Shown in pieces: positions 49,159 to 62,629 of a DNA stretch of 64,000 bases (the first letter of the stretch is position 1; each line of letters starts with the position of its first letter). The position numbers and the translations under genes were made by a program. Source of the stretch: Puffinus mauretanicus (Eukaryota; Chordata; Aves; Procellariiformes; Procellariidae); the NCBI GenBank assembly GCA_023333565.1, contig JAJKFH010003532.1:222072-286071 (forward strand), in the 5' to 3' direction. A model generated the notes under the pieces. That model was not told the origin of the DNA. It was given only the letters and a program-made list of their open reading frames with translations, and made no database searches.

Positions 49159-50149
49159 AGGTTACAGTCTTTCACCTTTTTTGACACTCTTGTCTTTCAC
49201 TTCTCATATTTTCCAGGGTAGAAGGGAGTTTGACTGAGATATAGGAAGAAGGTGGTTTGAGTCTTGATTCTGTGTATTAATAGCCATTGCACTTGAAGTA
49301 TGGAGCCTGAGGTTGAAACAGGGGAAATGCACCAAGAATACAGGGCATAAACAGCGGTGTCCCTTTAACAGACCTTGATTGTACATCCAAATCTGCTTTT
49401 ACATTTACAGTGGCTAAAGAAGAAAGGAATGAGTTCATTGGATAGTATGTGCTGATTAAAGTGAAAGATACACAACTACTTACTGTGTTTTCGTTTAGTA
49501 AATAACTATTCTCTGGAAACCACACTTTTCATTCATTTTCATCGTGGTAGCCAGATTTCAAACATATTTCTTTTCCTGAGGCCTAAATCTCATAATATTT
49601 TGATGTTTATAAATGTATTACTAAAAGTTGACTAAGTGTTGCAGCCACCATTCCCCACAAGAGTAAAGGACAAATGATTCCACAGTATAAACATCACAAG
49701 AATATCAAACTTAGTGCCCCAATGAGTAAAACACTGATGTACAAATAAGATTTGTCCAGATGCTGCCAAATCTGAAGCCACAGGGGACTGGTTGAAATAC
49801 CAGCTGATGTTTGCTGCACCTGCTAATTGCTGCACATACTGTTGAATACTGTGTTGTTTCATTTTGTTTGAAAGATCTGTAGTAGTTAGCTTTATTCTCA
49901 GGGGGGATCAGGATGCTCCTAGATTTTCCTTGAAAACAGCTGGATCCTGCAATACACTCTGTCTCCCACCACACTTTGTTTAACATTAGACTTCCATTCA
50001 CTACAATATTTCTGTAACTTCACCAAACATGCAAGCTGCTCTGGACATGCTGTTTTGATTTTTCCACTTGGCTGGACCTGGGAAATGGGCACAGTGGGAT
50101 GGTGGAGGCAAAATCCAAGGGCTGTGGGTGAGAGATGGATCATTGTGGC
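49159..50149. other. Unique DNA between solo LTR and next CR1
   Basis: It begins with the 3' copy of the LTR target duplication (AGGTT). No further repeat or gene is recognised; the open frames are short and overlapping. Confidence 0.55.
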
Positions 50150-50772
50150 CTTGCAGAGAGTTACAGAGATGTCACGCTAACCCCATGGCCAGGAAGGTCA
50201 TCAGCATCCTGGCAGTGCATCACCAGCGGGTTGAGGGAGGTGATCCTTCGCCTCTACTCAGCCTTGGTGAGACACATCTGTAGTTCTGCATTCAGTGCGG
50301 GGCTCCCCAGTATGAGACATGGACATACTGGAGAGAGTCCAGCAAAGGGCCATAAAGATAATTCAGGGACTGGAGCATCTGTCTTATGAGGAGAGGCTGA
50401 GAGAGCTGGAGCTGTTCAGCTTGGAGAAGAGTCGGCTCAGGGGGATTTATTCATTTGCATACATACCCAGTGGGGACAATAAAGGCAACAGAACCAGGCT
50501 TTTTTCAGAGGTGCCCAGTGACAAGACGAGAGGCAATGGGCACAAAAAAACACAGAAAATTCCACTTGAACATAAGAAAAATACATTTTTACTATGAGGC
50601 TGATCAAATACTGGAAGAGGTTGACCAGAGAGATTGTGGAGTGTCCATCCTTGGAGATACTCAAAACCCAACTGGTCATGGTCCTGGGCAACCTGCTCTT
50701 GCTGACCCTACTCTGAGCAGAAGGTTGGACCAGATGATCTCCAGAGGTGACTTCCAGCCTCAGTTGTTCTAG
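50150..50772 (+). mobile_element. CR1 LINE fragment, + strand
   Basis: It begins in the ORF2 C-terminal part (atggccaggaaggtcatcag near 50184) and shows the block MDILERVQQRAIKIIQGLEH and [17 protein letters not shown] in the frame at 50319-50597. The 3' UTR runs to cagttgttctagg at about 50772. The octamer tail is degraded. It is 5'-truncated and an old copy. Confidence 0.9.
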
Positions 50773-53700
50773 GAGTTGTTAAAATATTTGTTTAAAATAT
50801 GGGCAAAACCCTTGGCTAATAAAATGAATATCATTCTATGGAAGTGAATGCCTCTATGTCATTTTATACACAAGAGATGTATTCTGTTAGGAAAACGTTT
50901 GGTAAATACTTATGTAAGCAAGATTTTGAAACAGATTAATATCTTATCTGGAGAATTCTCAATAATATTGTTCTGGAGAAACATACAACCTTTTCTTAGA
51001 ATTTCTGCCTCTACATTCCAGTCAACCAGACACACTGAGAAGAGGTAATATTGTATTTTTTTTTAAACAGCAAATGCCCTTGGATAGAGTACAAGCAAAA
51101 AAAAAAGGTTAAAATTAAAACAAGACATTAAAACTTGCAGTAAAAATTTGATCACTCAATTAACTGTTTGTTCGAGAAAAGAAGCAGAATTGTAACAAGG
51201 CTACCAAATTTTGAAGAAAAAAAGCTACATCTATAAAATGCTTCACCTGTTTTACAGACATAGGTAGGATTTTATGCCATCCATATGCATGAAACCTCAT
51301 ACACCTTGCAGTTATTATATTTTCTAAAGATATTTTATCTTCTCTGTATATCTTTGTATGTTCTTTTTGATTTTCAGTGTGGGTAATAACCATAAAACCC
51401 CTAAAGAATGCTATTTTTCCATGTAAAAGAAAGTGCAACTGTGTCAGTCCCATTCAATTTATTTTATGCAGAGAAGCAAACTTTCATATCATACTAGCAT
51501 GGCTGGATTAGAGCTCTAAACTGGTGGATTATATCCCACTCACTAAAACCCTGTGGTAAAACATGTGGTAAAAAATAATGTGTTGCACATGCTGCTGTTT
51601 CATTCATCTCTCCTATTCACATTAATTTAATCAAAATGCAAGAGCTACTTTGTTGGCACTATCAAAGAAAGTAAAAAGGCCAAAGAAAGTTATGATACAA
51701 ATAATTATGTGATAATAGAGGTTAATCCACTTGACTTTGTCTCACCTTGAAAATAAATGAGGAAAATAGAAAATGCAATTTACATACTTTTTTTCAGAAA
51801 AGAAATAAATAGCTGATGTGACACTTAATATGTATGAAGTAATTACAATTTTACAGGAAAGTCAGTCAAAAGTGGCTCAAGAGATAGCTGTCTATAGGGT
51901 CCATGGACATATTTCCCATAGCACAGTAGCTAGCTCTTTTTTGTTCTTCTGTACATTGCATGTTTCTCATCTACTAATCTCCTCCATTGCAAGATTGTAA
52001 CTTCTGTTGTGATGACTTGGCTTACAAGGAACTTCTGGGGATCTGTTCATATGACAAGAAGTTGCTGGGAATTTATCTTATTTACCCCAGATGTGCTTTA
52101 ATTTTAACAGTAGATGCCTTCAACTTAATCAAATTTTTCTCAGAATGGGTCTGTAGAGGTGGTGTCCTGAACATCCTTCAATGTTGCCTAGATTTTCCAT
52201 AGTTACTGTTAGAGGGCTAATTATGGGAGATGAATATATGGGTGTACATGGATTCCCAAGAACTTGCATGGAGGTCACACAGCATTTGGTAAGGAAGGCT
52301 TGGAAAGGTGGTATGAGGACAGAGTCATGGCATATCTTGTGCTGAGTCACTAAGATTTGGATATGAAAGGCAGCTCAACAGTGTTGGGAAGTTAGTAGAT
52401 CCAGGCACGCAGATAGAATGAAAATTAATCAATATGGGTTTAACATTTTCACCCACTCCTTCATGAGTGTGTACTGCTTTTCCCCATAGTAAGAAACAAA
52501 TATTTTCTGTGCCATAGGGAAGCACTCAAGGTGTCCTAGGAAATGTCATCTAGTTCAGCAGTCTCATGTGATCCCTGTGGAGAAATGATGGCCTCTCTCC
52601 CCGTCTCCCTTTCTCTCATTTCCTTTGTGCTCACTCTCGAAAGGAATTGTATTGCTGCACTGAATATGAAAGAGTAATTTAAAAAGAATGATTCCCCCAC
52701 GCGTAAGATGAAGGACTAGATGACCTAGTAAGTGCTTCCTTTTTCTCTTCCAGGAGGGAAAAAATATAAAGACATCTTCCACTGTTTCTTTTTTAAAAAG
52801 ACAACAAAATTCTTGATTGTCAATGCTGAATATATTTATTTAATGTGTTTTACTGTTTTTTTCCAGATTTTATGTATATGTGAATATCCACACGTACACT
52901 AGTTGTTCATCTCTAGTCATGAACACAGGTCAATCACTTTTCTTTTATGAATTGAACCTGCTGTTTACTGGTTTTCTTTTGCTGTTTCCCAATTTGGTTT
53001 CATATAGTGGAAAGACAGAAGAATTATAGAAATGAAAACAAGTCATGTAATGTTGTACTTTTTCCCTCCTTTTTAGCAATACACTCCTATCTTGAAGGTT
53101 TAGGGAAGATGAGAAATTATGTATGATAAAAATCTCTTGTGTAAGCTGTTCATATTCACCATGCTCTGTGAATTCACCTCTGATGCTACATCTCCAATGT
53201 TATACACAGAAGGATTCAGCTTCCTGCAGCCAATATTGAGTTTACCATGTCTTTTTAAATGAGTCTGGAAAAATTCCCCAGTTATGCATATGCCTGCTTT
53301 TCTAACCCGTATACCAGAGGGTTAGGCTGGCTCCATATATTCCTTGAGAATTGACTTCTCTCACTCTCTCCCTCTTCCTGCTGAAACATCTGCGCATGAT
53401 TTCTATTTGTCAGCTGGCAAAAGGAAGCTGAAATACCTCTGTGACACTTATTCACAGACGCAGTTTGTATAATCCATCTGTAAAAAGTACCATGTGTCAT
53501 CTGCTTTCCACTGAGGAGCTAGGACTAGATTTGCAAAACTAGGTAGGTATCTAGCTCACACTGTAATCAACCATTGATGAGGTTACAAATACCTGCCCCA
53601 AATCTCTTCAGTTTATTCTTGATCACTATTTAAATTCCTACTGAAATTGCTGTGTAAATATTGCAGGATTTGAATTTGTTCAGATTAAAGAAGAACATAG

Positions 53701-55740
53701 AGCAAGAGACACAGAAAAGGGGAAAGCACATATCTGGTAAGAAGTGACACTCATGAGAACTAAAATGTGTTGATGGTCATGGAGCATAAGTAGTTCTGAA
53801 ATAAATTCATATTTTTAAAAACAAAGCTCAAGTTCTAATATTTGTTTTGACTAATATTAAGGTGAACAAAGCTTTCAGAGGGACTTAATTTTGTTGACAA
53901 CAAGCTTTGTTACACTTTCTATAAACTCATGCTCACAGGATACAGTGAATGCAAAACTTTTTTGTGAAGCTCACTACATTGTGGATAAGGACAATAATCT
54001 ACAAAAAAACCACAATGAGCGGGATCTTTCCCATATAGGCTCATTGAATGAGATACAATTCCTGTTTTAAGAGCCTGAACTGGGTTTTACAATTGTGTGT
54101 GATAAATAAGTGTGAATAATAATTAAAACAAAAAGGTAGAAGGAAGCAGAAGGATTGTAGAGTTATCTAATGTGAGAGTTTTGACTCGGTTAAGATGGGA
54201 AAATTCAGAAAGAGTCAAAGGATGCACGTATGAAGGTCAGAGTAAAGAAGTTAGAACATTGCATGGAAGGGAAGTGTCCTTGGAATGGATGATGATGAAG
54301 CAGCTTACCCCAGTGACAAGACTGCATAGCTGATTGTTACTGGGTTCTGTTCTGTCTGGTATGTTAGTATAAATCTATAATACAAGCAATAATATGTTGT
54401 CCTAAGGGATGTTATCTCTGAAATAAATATTAAGCTGTCTTCTAACTTAGGTGCAGGTCATTATTCCACCCAAAAAGATTGCACTGAAGTCAATTCTCAG
54501 TGGACAGAGAAATGATCATAATTTTGCTCCCTGACTCATGCTATGGGAAAGACTTTTGAGTGGCATGAGTAACGATAGCACTAAACACAGTACTGAACAC
54601 TGACTGGACTTCAGTCATTTTCTAACTGCATGTTTCTAAGCCTTTGAAATTACCTAGCTAAAAGGAAACAATAGCAAAAGTGATTATATACAGTTTAAAC
54701 AATTAATCTGGACTAGGTACCTGACCTTCAATTGTTGTACATCCTTGATTTTATGTTAGTTGAAAATCTAGGTATATTAAACATTTGATCCATGTCTGGT
54801 GTTTTAATTTTTTGACTCTTAGTTTCTTTGAATGATGACCACAGTGGATATTTTTGTTGTATCGAAAATGCAAAAGAGAAAGAACTGCTTAAATCAAGCC
54901 TCTCAAAAGTTAGTGTCTGCTGTGCAATAAAATTGAAAATTGCCACATTAAAAAACACTTATTAAATATAATCTATTTGCCATGATTCATTAATATATAC
55001 TGTCAGAATTTTGATTTATGCACATTGACTTTCAGAATCAGGTATATTGCTCTGATTTATGTATGCTGCATATAAAACTTATTTGAAAATCTTAAACTTT
55101 AGAGTGCTGATTTAGTATGTGAGTATATAAATCTTCCTGTTAAACTTTCAGTTTAGTTTCCTGATTTATATACACAAGATTTCATGCTATGTATGGATCA
55201 TAATGTTAAAACTCTAATTTAATATTGTAGTTACTGTAAGAAACATTAGTACAATAAAATATGCAAGAGTTAAGAGGCTAGGATGAAAATAATCAATGAT
55301 TTCTGCAGACTGCACCTCTGGCCCAACTTTAGCTGCTGTAAATCAAAATAACTTCTTCACTTCAGGAACTTTCTCTGGCTCACAGCATTTATGAATCTTG
55401 TTCTTTAGTCATAATATGCAAATATAATTAAAAGCATTACATTTGGAGTGGTTTAATGAAAGGAGATGTTAATTCATAGAAATACCTTTTCTCTTTGATC
55501 TCAACTCTTTATGATCTTCATTTGCTAGTCATCAAGGAAAATATACCTAGCAGAGATATGCTGTTACAGATGCTGTCATGAATGTTTTGGTACATTAGCA
55601 TATACTTCATTTCAGATAAATGAAATGTTTTGATATATATAAACTTTAAAAAAAAAAAATCATAATACAATTCTAGATCATACTTCACTGTTATGTTCAG
55701 TTTGCCCATGAGTTCAACTATAGTATTGCTAATCTTTCCT

Positions 55741-55769
55741 GTATAATATAATACAGTATAATATAATAA
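55741..55769. repeat. TATAATA-type short repeat
   Basis: gtataatataatacagtataatataata: two copies of a ~14-bp unit with one interruption. Confidence 0.7.
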
Positions 55770-57180
55770 ACTATCACTTTTTGTTTTAAAGAGGCAATAC
55801 AAATTAGTCAAAAAACCAAACACGAAATCAATCCTTCTATGCAGAAGAGATATTAAAAGAGTTCAGGCTGAAACACTAGTAAGAATTATTTCCCAAAAAG
55901 CAACTACCTCCTTTTACAAATCTATTTCACAGCCCAAGAGCCCAAATAGCTGAGTGTGTGATGGACAGCTGTGAGGTCCCCCAGGCTAGAAGGACTCTCC
56001 TCTCTCTAACAATAATGTGCTCAAAGATTGATGTAGAAGCAAAGTATCTCCCATTACCAAACAACTATGTCTTATATAAAAGGTCATATATTGGTCAAGG
56101 AAACTAAGCTATATTCCTGACCCATAAAGGGTCATATAACCTCAACTTACTCCTACTTTTTATGCATGATATGTCTGGAGTACTTTTTCTCTCTAAACAC
56201 CGATTTTACACAACAGAATTTCCACATGCATATAATCAGTTTCTTTATAACTGAAAATATTTCTCTTTATTCAATACAGGATCTGACCATACTCAAAAAG
56301 AAAGGAAGAGCATAATGTTCCGCTGTATACCACTGAATAGAATCACAGAATAGTGGGGAAAATGTGTTTCAACAAATTGACACTTCAGAGACAAGCAAAG
56401 CTTAAGTTATCCTACCTCAGTTAATTTCCATAGTCTAACTGAAAAAAATGGTGTCAACAAAATATTCTTTAACTCCTATTTTCCATTATGCTGTATTTTG
56501 TGCTAAGGATCTTCTTCCTGATCCCGTGTAAACATCCTAGATATTTATACATTCCTATATATTCTGTAGGCAGCTGAATTGCTTTGTCTGTTTCTAACCC
56601 CTAGGACAGATCATCTGGCAGGGATATCTTTATGGTCCTTGCTGCATAAATAGATGCCTCTGCTGTGGGAGTTACAGGTTTCCTACAATGGCCAAGCGCG
56701 ACAGTTCCTCTCCTTCATGAGTGGAAGTGGCAGTGATGGAAAATCTTTATCAACCCTTCACTAGTGTGAAGGCTGCAGATGTACAACACGCTCAGCTGGA
56801 AGAGTCCAACATCATGAAGTCCTGTCTGTTAGACTAAACTTGAGGTCCTGGCAAAAAACATTTTTGAAGCCAAAAAGAAAGTAGCCCCAAAATGTGTGCG
56901 TTTGTCTCGTGTAGTTTTAATTAGCAAGAATAAATATAACAGACTACAGTATGGCTGTTTTTTAATGTTAAATCTTTGCTGTAAAGACCCCATCAGAGAT
57001 GTGAAAGATGGTCATTATTAAGGGTGCACCTGTGAGTAAAAATATAACAGGGGGAGGGTAGTGATACATTGTGCCAACTTTCTTGCATTTTTCCACTAAG
57101 CAGTCTTTAAATTCTCTTCTGCTTTATAGATTTGAATGTCTCCTGCATCAAATTCAGAACTTCATGTAACTACAGAAATA

Positions 57181-57335
57181 TAAAAGCGATAGCCATGAAT
57201 TGTACAATAATAGTGCTTTGCTTAGAGGCTTGGTTAACAGCACCAACAGCCATTTCATGCAGTCTTTTCAGGCACTCTCATGCATGATTTCAGGACCAAT
57301 AATTTTGCCATCATCAAAAGCCTTAATTAAATGAA
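57181..57335 (-). pseudogene. Possible decayed coding fragment, identity unknown
   Basis: On the - strand, reading from 57335 to 57181, one frame gives KAFDDGKIIGPEIMHE. After an apparent 2-base insertion near 57278 the next frame gives LKRLHEMAVGAVNQASKQ followed by STIIVQFMAIAF. Both halves have strongly protein-like composition, and joining them needs only one small indel. A T-rich tract lies immediately upstream on that strand (the A run at 57338-57350), which could be a polypyrimidine tract before an exon, although the adjoining bases (aattaag) are a poor acceptor. I do not recognise the protein. It may be a dead exon, a retrocopy scrap, or coincidence. Confidence 0.3.
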
Positions 57336-57544
57336 GGAAAAAAAAAAAGAAAACAAAAAACCAAATGACAATAAATACATGGGTTTAAAACTCTTCCTTT
57401 GTAAGTGTGAGCTGATAATGTAAATAATTACTTGAGCAGAAAACATGGTTTCTGGGAAACGTATATCTCTAATATACAAGTAGAATATTCCAGTAGAGAG
57501 TGTAATAATCCTGCCCTGACAATGTTTTATCGATTTAGTCATGC

Positions 57545-57575
57545 ATAAGCGCGCACGCATGCACACACACACACA
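57545..57575. repeat. CG/CA dinucleotide microsatellite
   Basis: taagcgcgcacgcatgcacacacacacacaaa: alternating purine-pyrimidine run. Confidence 0.85.
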
Positions 57576-58889
57576 AATGCTATCTGAGACCTAAGACCAG
57601 ATTCCAGTGATTCCTGCAAAGGTTAGTTTTAAAAAGTCAGAACCGTGTTACAGCTCATTTTCAGCAGAAGTTTTTCCTGGCTCAGAACTGCAGGCTTCAG
57701 GAAAGCCAAGTGTCAAAGCCTCAGCAACCTGGTCATGCACCACCGTGGCTCATCTGGATCCTTTAATATCCGGAGGTGCTTGAGCCAGGAAGCTCCCTTC
57801 CTATTGCCCATCAATCGTTCAGAGACAGTACTGGATCACGTGATTCCAGGCACTGACCTTGTCTGATCAGCATCAACAACAAGACTTTGGGAGAAAAGTG
57901 GGAATAGACTAAATGAGGACTGGAGAATAACGAATCTGGAAGGAGACGAAAGTACTACATTTGGCTATGAAGAGAATAAACAGCAGGAGAGCTTTCAGAA
58001 AAGAACAGACTGAAGGGATTGATGTATGAATGGATACTAACGGAGTGGGGAAGAAAAAGAAAAGAAAATGAATTATTTGCTAATTTTCAAACTTCCTCAT
58101 GAATTTTATGAAGTGTTTGAACACTTTTAGCACTGCAGAAAATTGAAGATTCAACTTTTAAATAGTATTTCAAAGTAAGCAGATAATCCTTGTCTGTGAT
58201 ACTTGTCGTATTTCAGATTGTCACCAAGAAAATTCAATAAAAACATACATATGTTGAATTTATGTTTAACTTGCATTTCTTTCATGCTGGGTAATAAAAA
58301 TCTAGAGTATCAGCATCATTATCAAGGTTTTTAATACTTTCTTATTAAACACATTTAGACACAAGAGTAAACTTCTTTGAGAAAAAAAAATCTTGGATTA
58401 AGATTAGACAAAAGTAATATGTTCACTAAATTTGGAAATGTTTTTTATTGAATTTTTTTGTAATTTCTGAAGAATTCCTTTTGCAAAACTGTAAGTCTAA
58501 ACACAACCAGATATTTTACTTATCTCTATGCATGTATGTACATGTGTGCGTTTGGGGGTCATGTGTCTGCACACAGCTGAAATAGGTATCAATGAAGAAA
58601 GCAATTGTAATAATTTTTTCTGATTTTACTTACATATCCTCTATACAGGGTAATTCAAGATACTTAATTCAAGTTAACACGGTGTGTAAATAACAAGCGG
58701 TTTAGTTAAACTGCATAAAATCCCTGTGTGAAAGCTATAATGAAAATTAAACAGGGTTTAATTCAATGAGTTTAAATCACTTTTGAAATAAATCAAGCCA
58801 AATCAAATTAAGGTCATTACAATTTTCTATGAGACTGTCCAATCAGGGGTTCAACCCAGAATAACCACGTCACCTTAATAACTAATTCA

Positions 58890-59075
58890 GAATGATTTTT
58901 CAGAGCGTCCTTCCCCGTCCAGACAAGCCCTTCGACTCGGTCAGCGATGCGTACCTCCAGGGGCTGCCCAAGCAGGCAACCTGCCTCCACTGGCAGAATT
59001 GCCTTCTGCCTGCTGGGTACCCACCACAGAGGGGGATGCCACAGGAGGAAATGCTGTTCTGGCAACATAATAAAG
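58890..59075. other. GC-rich unidentified patch beside CR1 3' end
   Basis: About 185 bp are noticeably GC-rich, with frames open on both strands (+ 58892-59092, - 58817-59080) and an AATAAA at about 59068. A CR1 3' terminus lies ~165 bp to the right. I see no recognisable domain. It could be an exon-like or repeat-derived remnant. Confidence 0.35.
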
Positions 59076-59238
59076 TTCACTTAGTGTGTTGATGGATTAT
59101 TTATTTGAGTGCTGGCATCCCAAACTCACCTAGAGTTCCCTTTTCAAACCTGGAGATTGCCTGCATAAAGGCTTAAAAATTAGGCTAAGAAGAAAGAAAT
59201 GCATTTATAATAGCAGCATTCTTAGAAATTCAGGTGTT
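59076..59238. other. Short unique spacer
   Basis: AT-rich flank between the GC-rich patch and the CR1 3' terminus. Nothing is recognised in it. Confidence 0.5.
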
Positions 59239-59322
59239 CGTAGAATCATAGAATCATAGAATACCAAGTTGGAAGGGACCTCAAGGATTATCTGGTCCAA
59301 ACTTTCTTGGCAAAAGCACGTT

Positions 59323-62010
59323 CTAGACAAGATGGCCCAGCACCCTGTCCAGCCAAATCTTCAAAGTGTCCAATGTTGGGGAATCCACCACTTCCCTGGG
59401 GAGATTATTCCAATGGCTGATGGTTCTCATTGTGAAAAGTCTTCCTCTTGTGTCCAGTCAGAATCTCCCCAGGAGTAACTTGTACCCATTACCCCTCGTC
59501 TTTTCCATGTGACTCCTTGTAAAAAGGGAGTCTCCATCTTCTTTGTAGCCACCCTTTAAATACTGGAACATGGTGATAAGGTCTCCCCTAATCCCTCTTT
59601 TCTCAAAGCTGAACAAACCCAGTTCTCTGAGCCTTTCCTCATAGGTCAGGCTTCCCAGTCCTTTGACCATCTTTAAGGCCCTTCTCTGGACCCTGTCCAG
59701 TCTGTCCACATCTTTTTTGCATAGCCGGAACCAAAACTGAACACAGTATTCCCGGTGTGGCCTGACAAGCGCTGAGTAGAGTGGGATAAGGAATTCTTTA
59801 TCTCTGCTGGTGATGCAACCCAGCATGCTGTTGGCTTTTTCTGCCACAGCAGCACACTGTTCACTCATATTGGGTTTATTGTCCACCAGGACCTCCAAGT
59901 CCCTTTCCACAGAGCTGCTCCCCACCAGGTAGATCCCAGCCTGTGCTGCGCTCCTGGATCATGTTTTCCCAGGTGCAAGACCTTACATTTGTCTTTTTTG
60001 AACTTCATAAGGCTCTTGTTAGCCGACTCTTCCAGCAGGGTGGTTCTCCCTTCCGAAGTGTCCACTTCCCCACTCAGTTTGGTATCATCGGCAAACTTCA
60101 TCAGGGTACACTGGATCCCATCATCCAGATCACTTATGAAGATATTAAACAGTGTCGGGCCCAATATTGATCCATGGGGGACCCCACTTGTGACAGGTTG
60201 CCAGTTTACCACCACCCTCGGGGCTGTGGCCTATCAGCCAGTTCCCCACCCACCACGCGGACCACTTGTCTAGACCGTAACGCATCAGTTTCTCTAGGAG
60301 GAGGCTGTGGGAAACAGTATTGAAAGCCTTGGAGAAGTCCAGGTAGACAATGTTCACTGCTCACCCCACATCAACCGAGCAGGTTACTTTGTCATAGAAG
60401 GCGATCAGCTTTGTCAAGCACAATTTGCCCTGGCTTTTCCCAATCGCGTGCTTCATTTGACTTGTCGTAGCCCCCAGGAGGATTCATTCCATAACTTTCC
60501 CAGGGACTGAAGTAAGACTGATGGGCCTATAATTTCCTGGATTCTCCTTTAAGCCCTTCTTGTAGATGGGGGTGACATTAGCCTTCTTCCAGTCTTCTGG
60601 GACAGCCCCCGATCTCCACGACTTCTCAAAGATTATGGAGAGCAGTCTTGCAACAACGTCAGCCAGCTCTCTCAACACCCTTGGGTGGATATTGTCAGGG
60701 CTCATTCATTTGTAGGGGTCAAGCTCCTGTCATAGTTCACATACCAACTCTTCCTTCACTGATGGTGGGTTTGTGTTTGCATCAACCTGGATTTTTGTTC
60801 CCAAGGCCCGTGGCCCAACAGTGCTCATAAAGACAGAGGTGAAGAAAGTGTTGAGAATCTCTGCTTTTCCAGCGTTATTGGTGCCTAATTCACCTCTCCA
60901 GTTTAACAGCAGGCCAATATTTTCCTTCTGTTTCTGCTTGCTGTTTACATACCTGAAGAACCCTTTCCTGTAGTTTTTGACATCTCTGGCCAATTTCAAT
61001 TTGAGCTCAGCTATTGCTTTTCTAACTGCATCTCTGCATGCCCTGGCAATGCCCTTGTAGTTCTCAATGGGTATTTGTCCGCTTTTCCATCTCTGGTATG
61101 CTTCTCTTTTGGTTTTGAGTAGACTCAGAAGCTCGCAGTTAAGCCAAGGGGGTCTCTTGCTCAGCCTACTTCCCTTACCTTTAAAGGGGATGAACTGTTT
61201 TTGTGCTTCCAGGAGATCATTCTTGAAAAACTCCCAGCACTCACTGGCTCCTTTATCCTCCATGGAAGCTTCCCACAGAATCTCTCCCAACTAAGCTCTG
61301 AGCGAGCTGAAGTTTGCTCTTCTAAAATCTAAAACCTTTGTCTTAGTACTAACCTTCAGCATGCTCCACAATATTGTGATGACTGCAGCCAAGGCTATCA
61401 CTAACTGAGATATTACAAAGCAGGTTTTCTTGGTTTGTGGCTAGCAAGTCCAGCAATGCCTCATTCCTGGTTGGCACATCTAACATTTGTATGAGGAAGC
61501 AGTCCTCTATGCATTCCAGGAGCTTGATGGATGACATGTGAGGTGCTGTATTGTTGTTCCCACAAATGTCTGGGTAGCTGAAATCATGCATAAAAAACAG
61601 GTTCTGTTGACCCAAAGCTTGCTTAAGTGACCCAAATATTGCTTCATTGGCCTTATCGTCTTGGTTTGGAGGTTGGTAGCAGATGTCTACTGTAAGATCC
61701 CCCTTGGAGATGACCCCTCTGATTTTGACCCAGAGGCATTCGATAGGGCTTCCACAATTGCCATAGTTGACTTCTCTACATTCAAGGTTCTCCTTAACAT
61801 AGAGCGCAACTCCTCCTCCTCTTCTTCCCTACCTGTCTTTACAAAATAGCCTATAGACATCCATCGTGATCCTCCAGTCATGTGAGTTGTCCCACCATGT
61901 TTCAGTTATTCCTATGATATCATAACTTTCTGACTGGGCATGAAGCTCCAGTTCCTCCTGTTTTTTCCCCAGGCTGCGTGCATTGGTATACATACATTTG
62001 AGGGGGTTGA
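59323..62010 (-). pseudogene. Broken CR1 ORF2 (endonuclease + reverse transcriptase)
   Basis: ORF2 supplies the APE-type endonuclease that nicks the target and the reverse transcriptase that copies CR1 RNA there. Endonuclease blocks are YTNARSLGKKQ, ITETWWDN (61892-61910) and CYQPPNQDD. The usual GDFNYPDI block reads HDFSYPDI here (61565-61588), so the catalytic-loop asparagine is lost. A stop lies at 61830-61832. The linker frame 60730-61290 is intact. RT blocks follow: [53 protein letters not shown] and FADD (60084-60095). The C-terminal frame 59458-59925 keeps [18 protein letters not shown], and the last stop is at 59323-59325. At least several stops and frame shifts separate these frames. 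Confidence 0.93.
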
Positions 62011-62629
62011 TCTTCTGATTCTCATCTTGGGACGCAACTAAGGAATGCTTGTCGCTGCTGTGGTTGGCCTGGCTTATTCCCCAGTTGGTTGCAATGGCGT
62101 GAGCATTGATATTTTGGACCCCGCCCCCCCATCTTTCAGTTTAAAGCCTGCCTCACCAAGCTGGCCAGCCTGCTGCCAAAGATTCCCTTGCCTTTTCTAG
62201 AAAGGTGGATCCCATCTCTCCCTAACAGGCTATAGTCATTGAAGAATGTCCCATTGTCATAGAAGGCAAAACCCTCATGATGCACCAGCCACGAAGCCAG
62301 AGGTTGATTTGCATTATACATCTATTTCTGGCCGCACCCTTTCCTCTAACTGGTAAAATGGAAGAAAAGATAACTTGGGCACCAATACTTTTTGCTTGCA
62401 CCCCCAGGGCTTTGTAGTCTTCCTTGATTCTGCTCAGGTTCTGACTTGCAGTGCCATTCATGCCCCCATGAAAGAGTAATAATGGGTAGTAGTCTGTATT
62501 CCTGACAAGTTGTGGCACCTTCTTGGTAACATCTCTGACCTTAGCTCCTGGAAGGCAGTATACCTCTCATGACTCCCTGTCAGGCCAGCAGATGGGCACC
62601 TCAGTGCCCCTTAACAGAGAGTCATCCAC

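Larger units (their letters stand above)
50773..58889. other. AT-rich unique DNA, no intact gene
   Basis: Mostly AT-rich sequence with A/T runs (for example 51057-51064 and 55649-55660) and a TATAAT-type run near 55741-55769. A CA/CG microsatellite lies at 57545-57575. A possible coding-derived tract lies at 57181-57335. An aatcacagaata phrase at 56341 resembles a CR1 tail, but nothing beside it matches. Confidence 0.55.

Noticed and set aside
56335..56560. CR1 3' tail on the - strand (aatcacagaata)
   Set aside because: Only a dozen bases resemble the CR1 terminus; the adjoining sequence does not match the CR1 3' UTR.
57645..57866. 73-codon + frame as a small protein gene
   Set aside because: No recognised family, no splice or polyA evidence; composition not distinctive.
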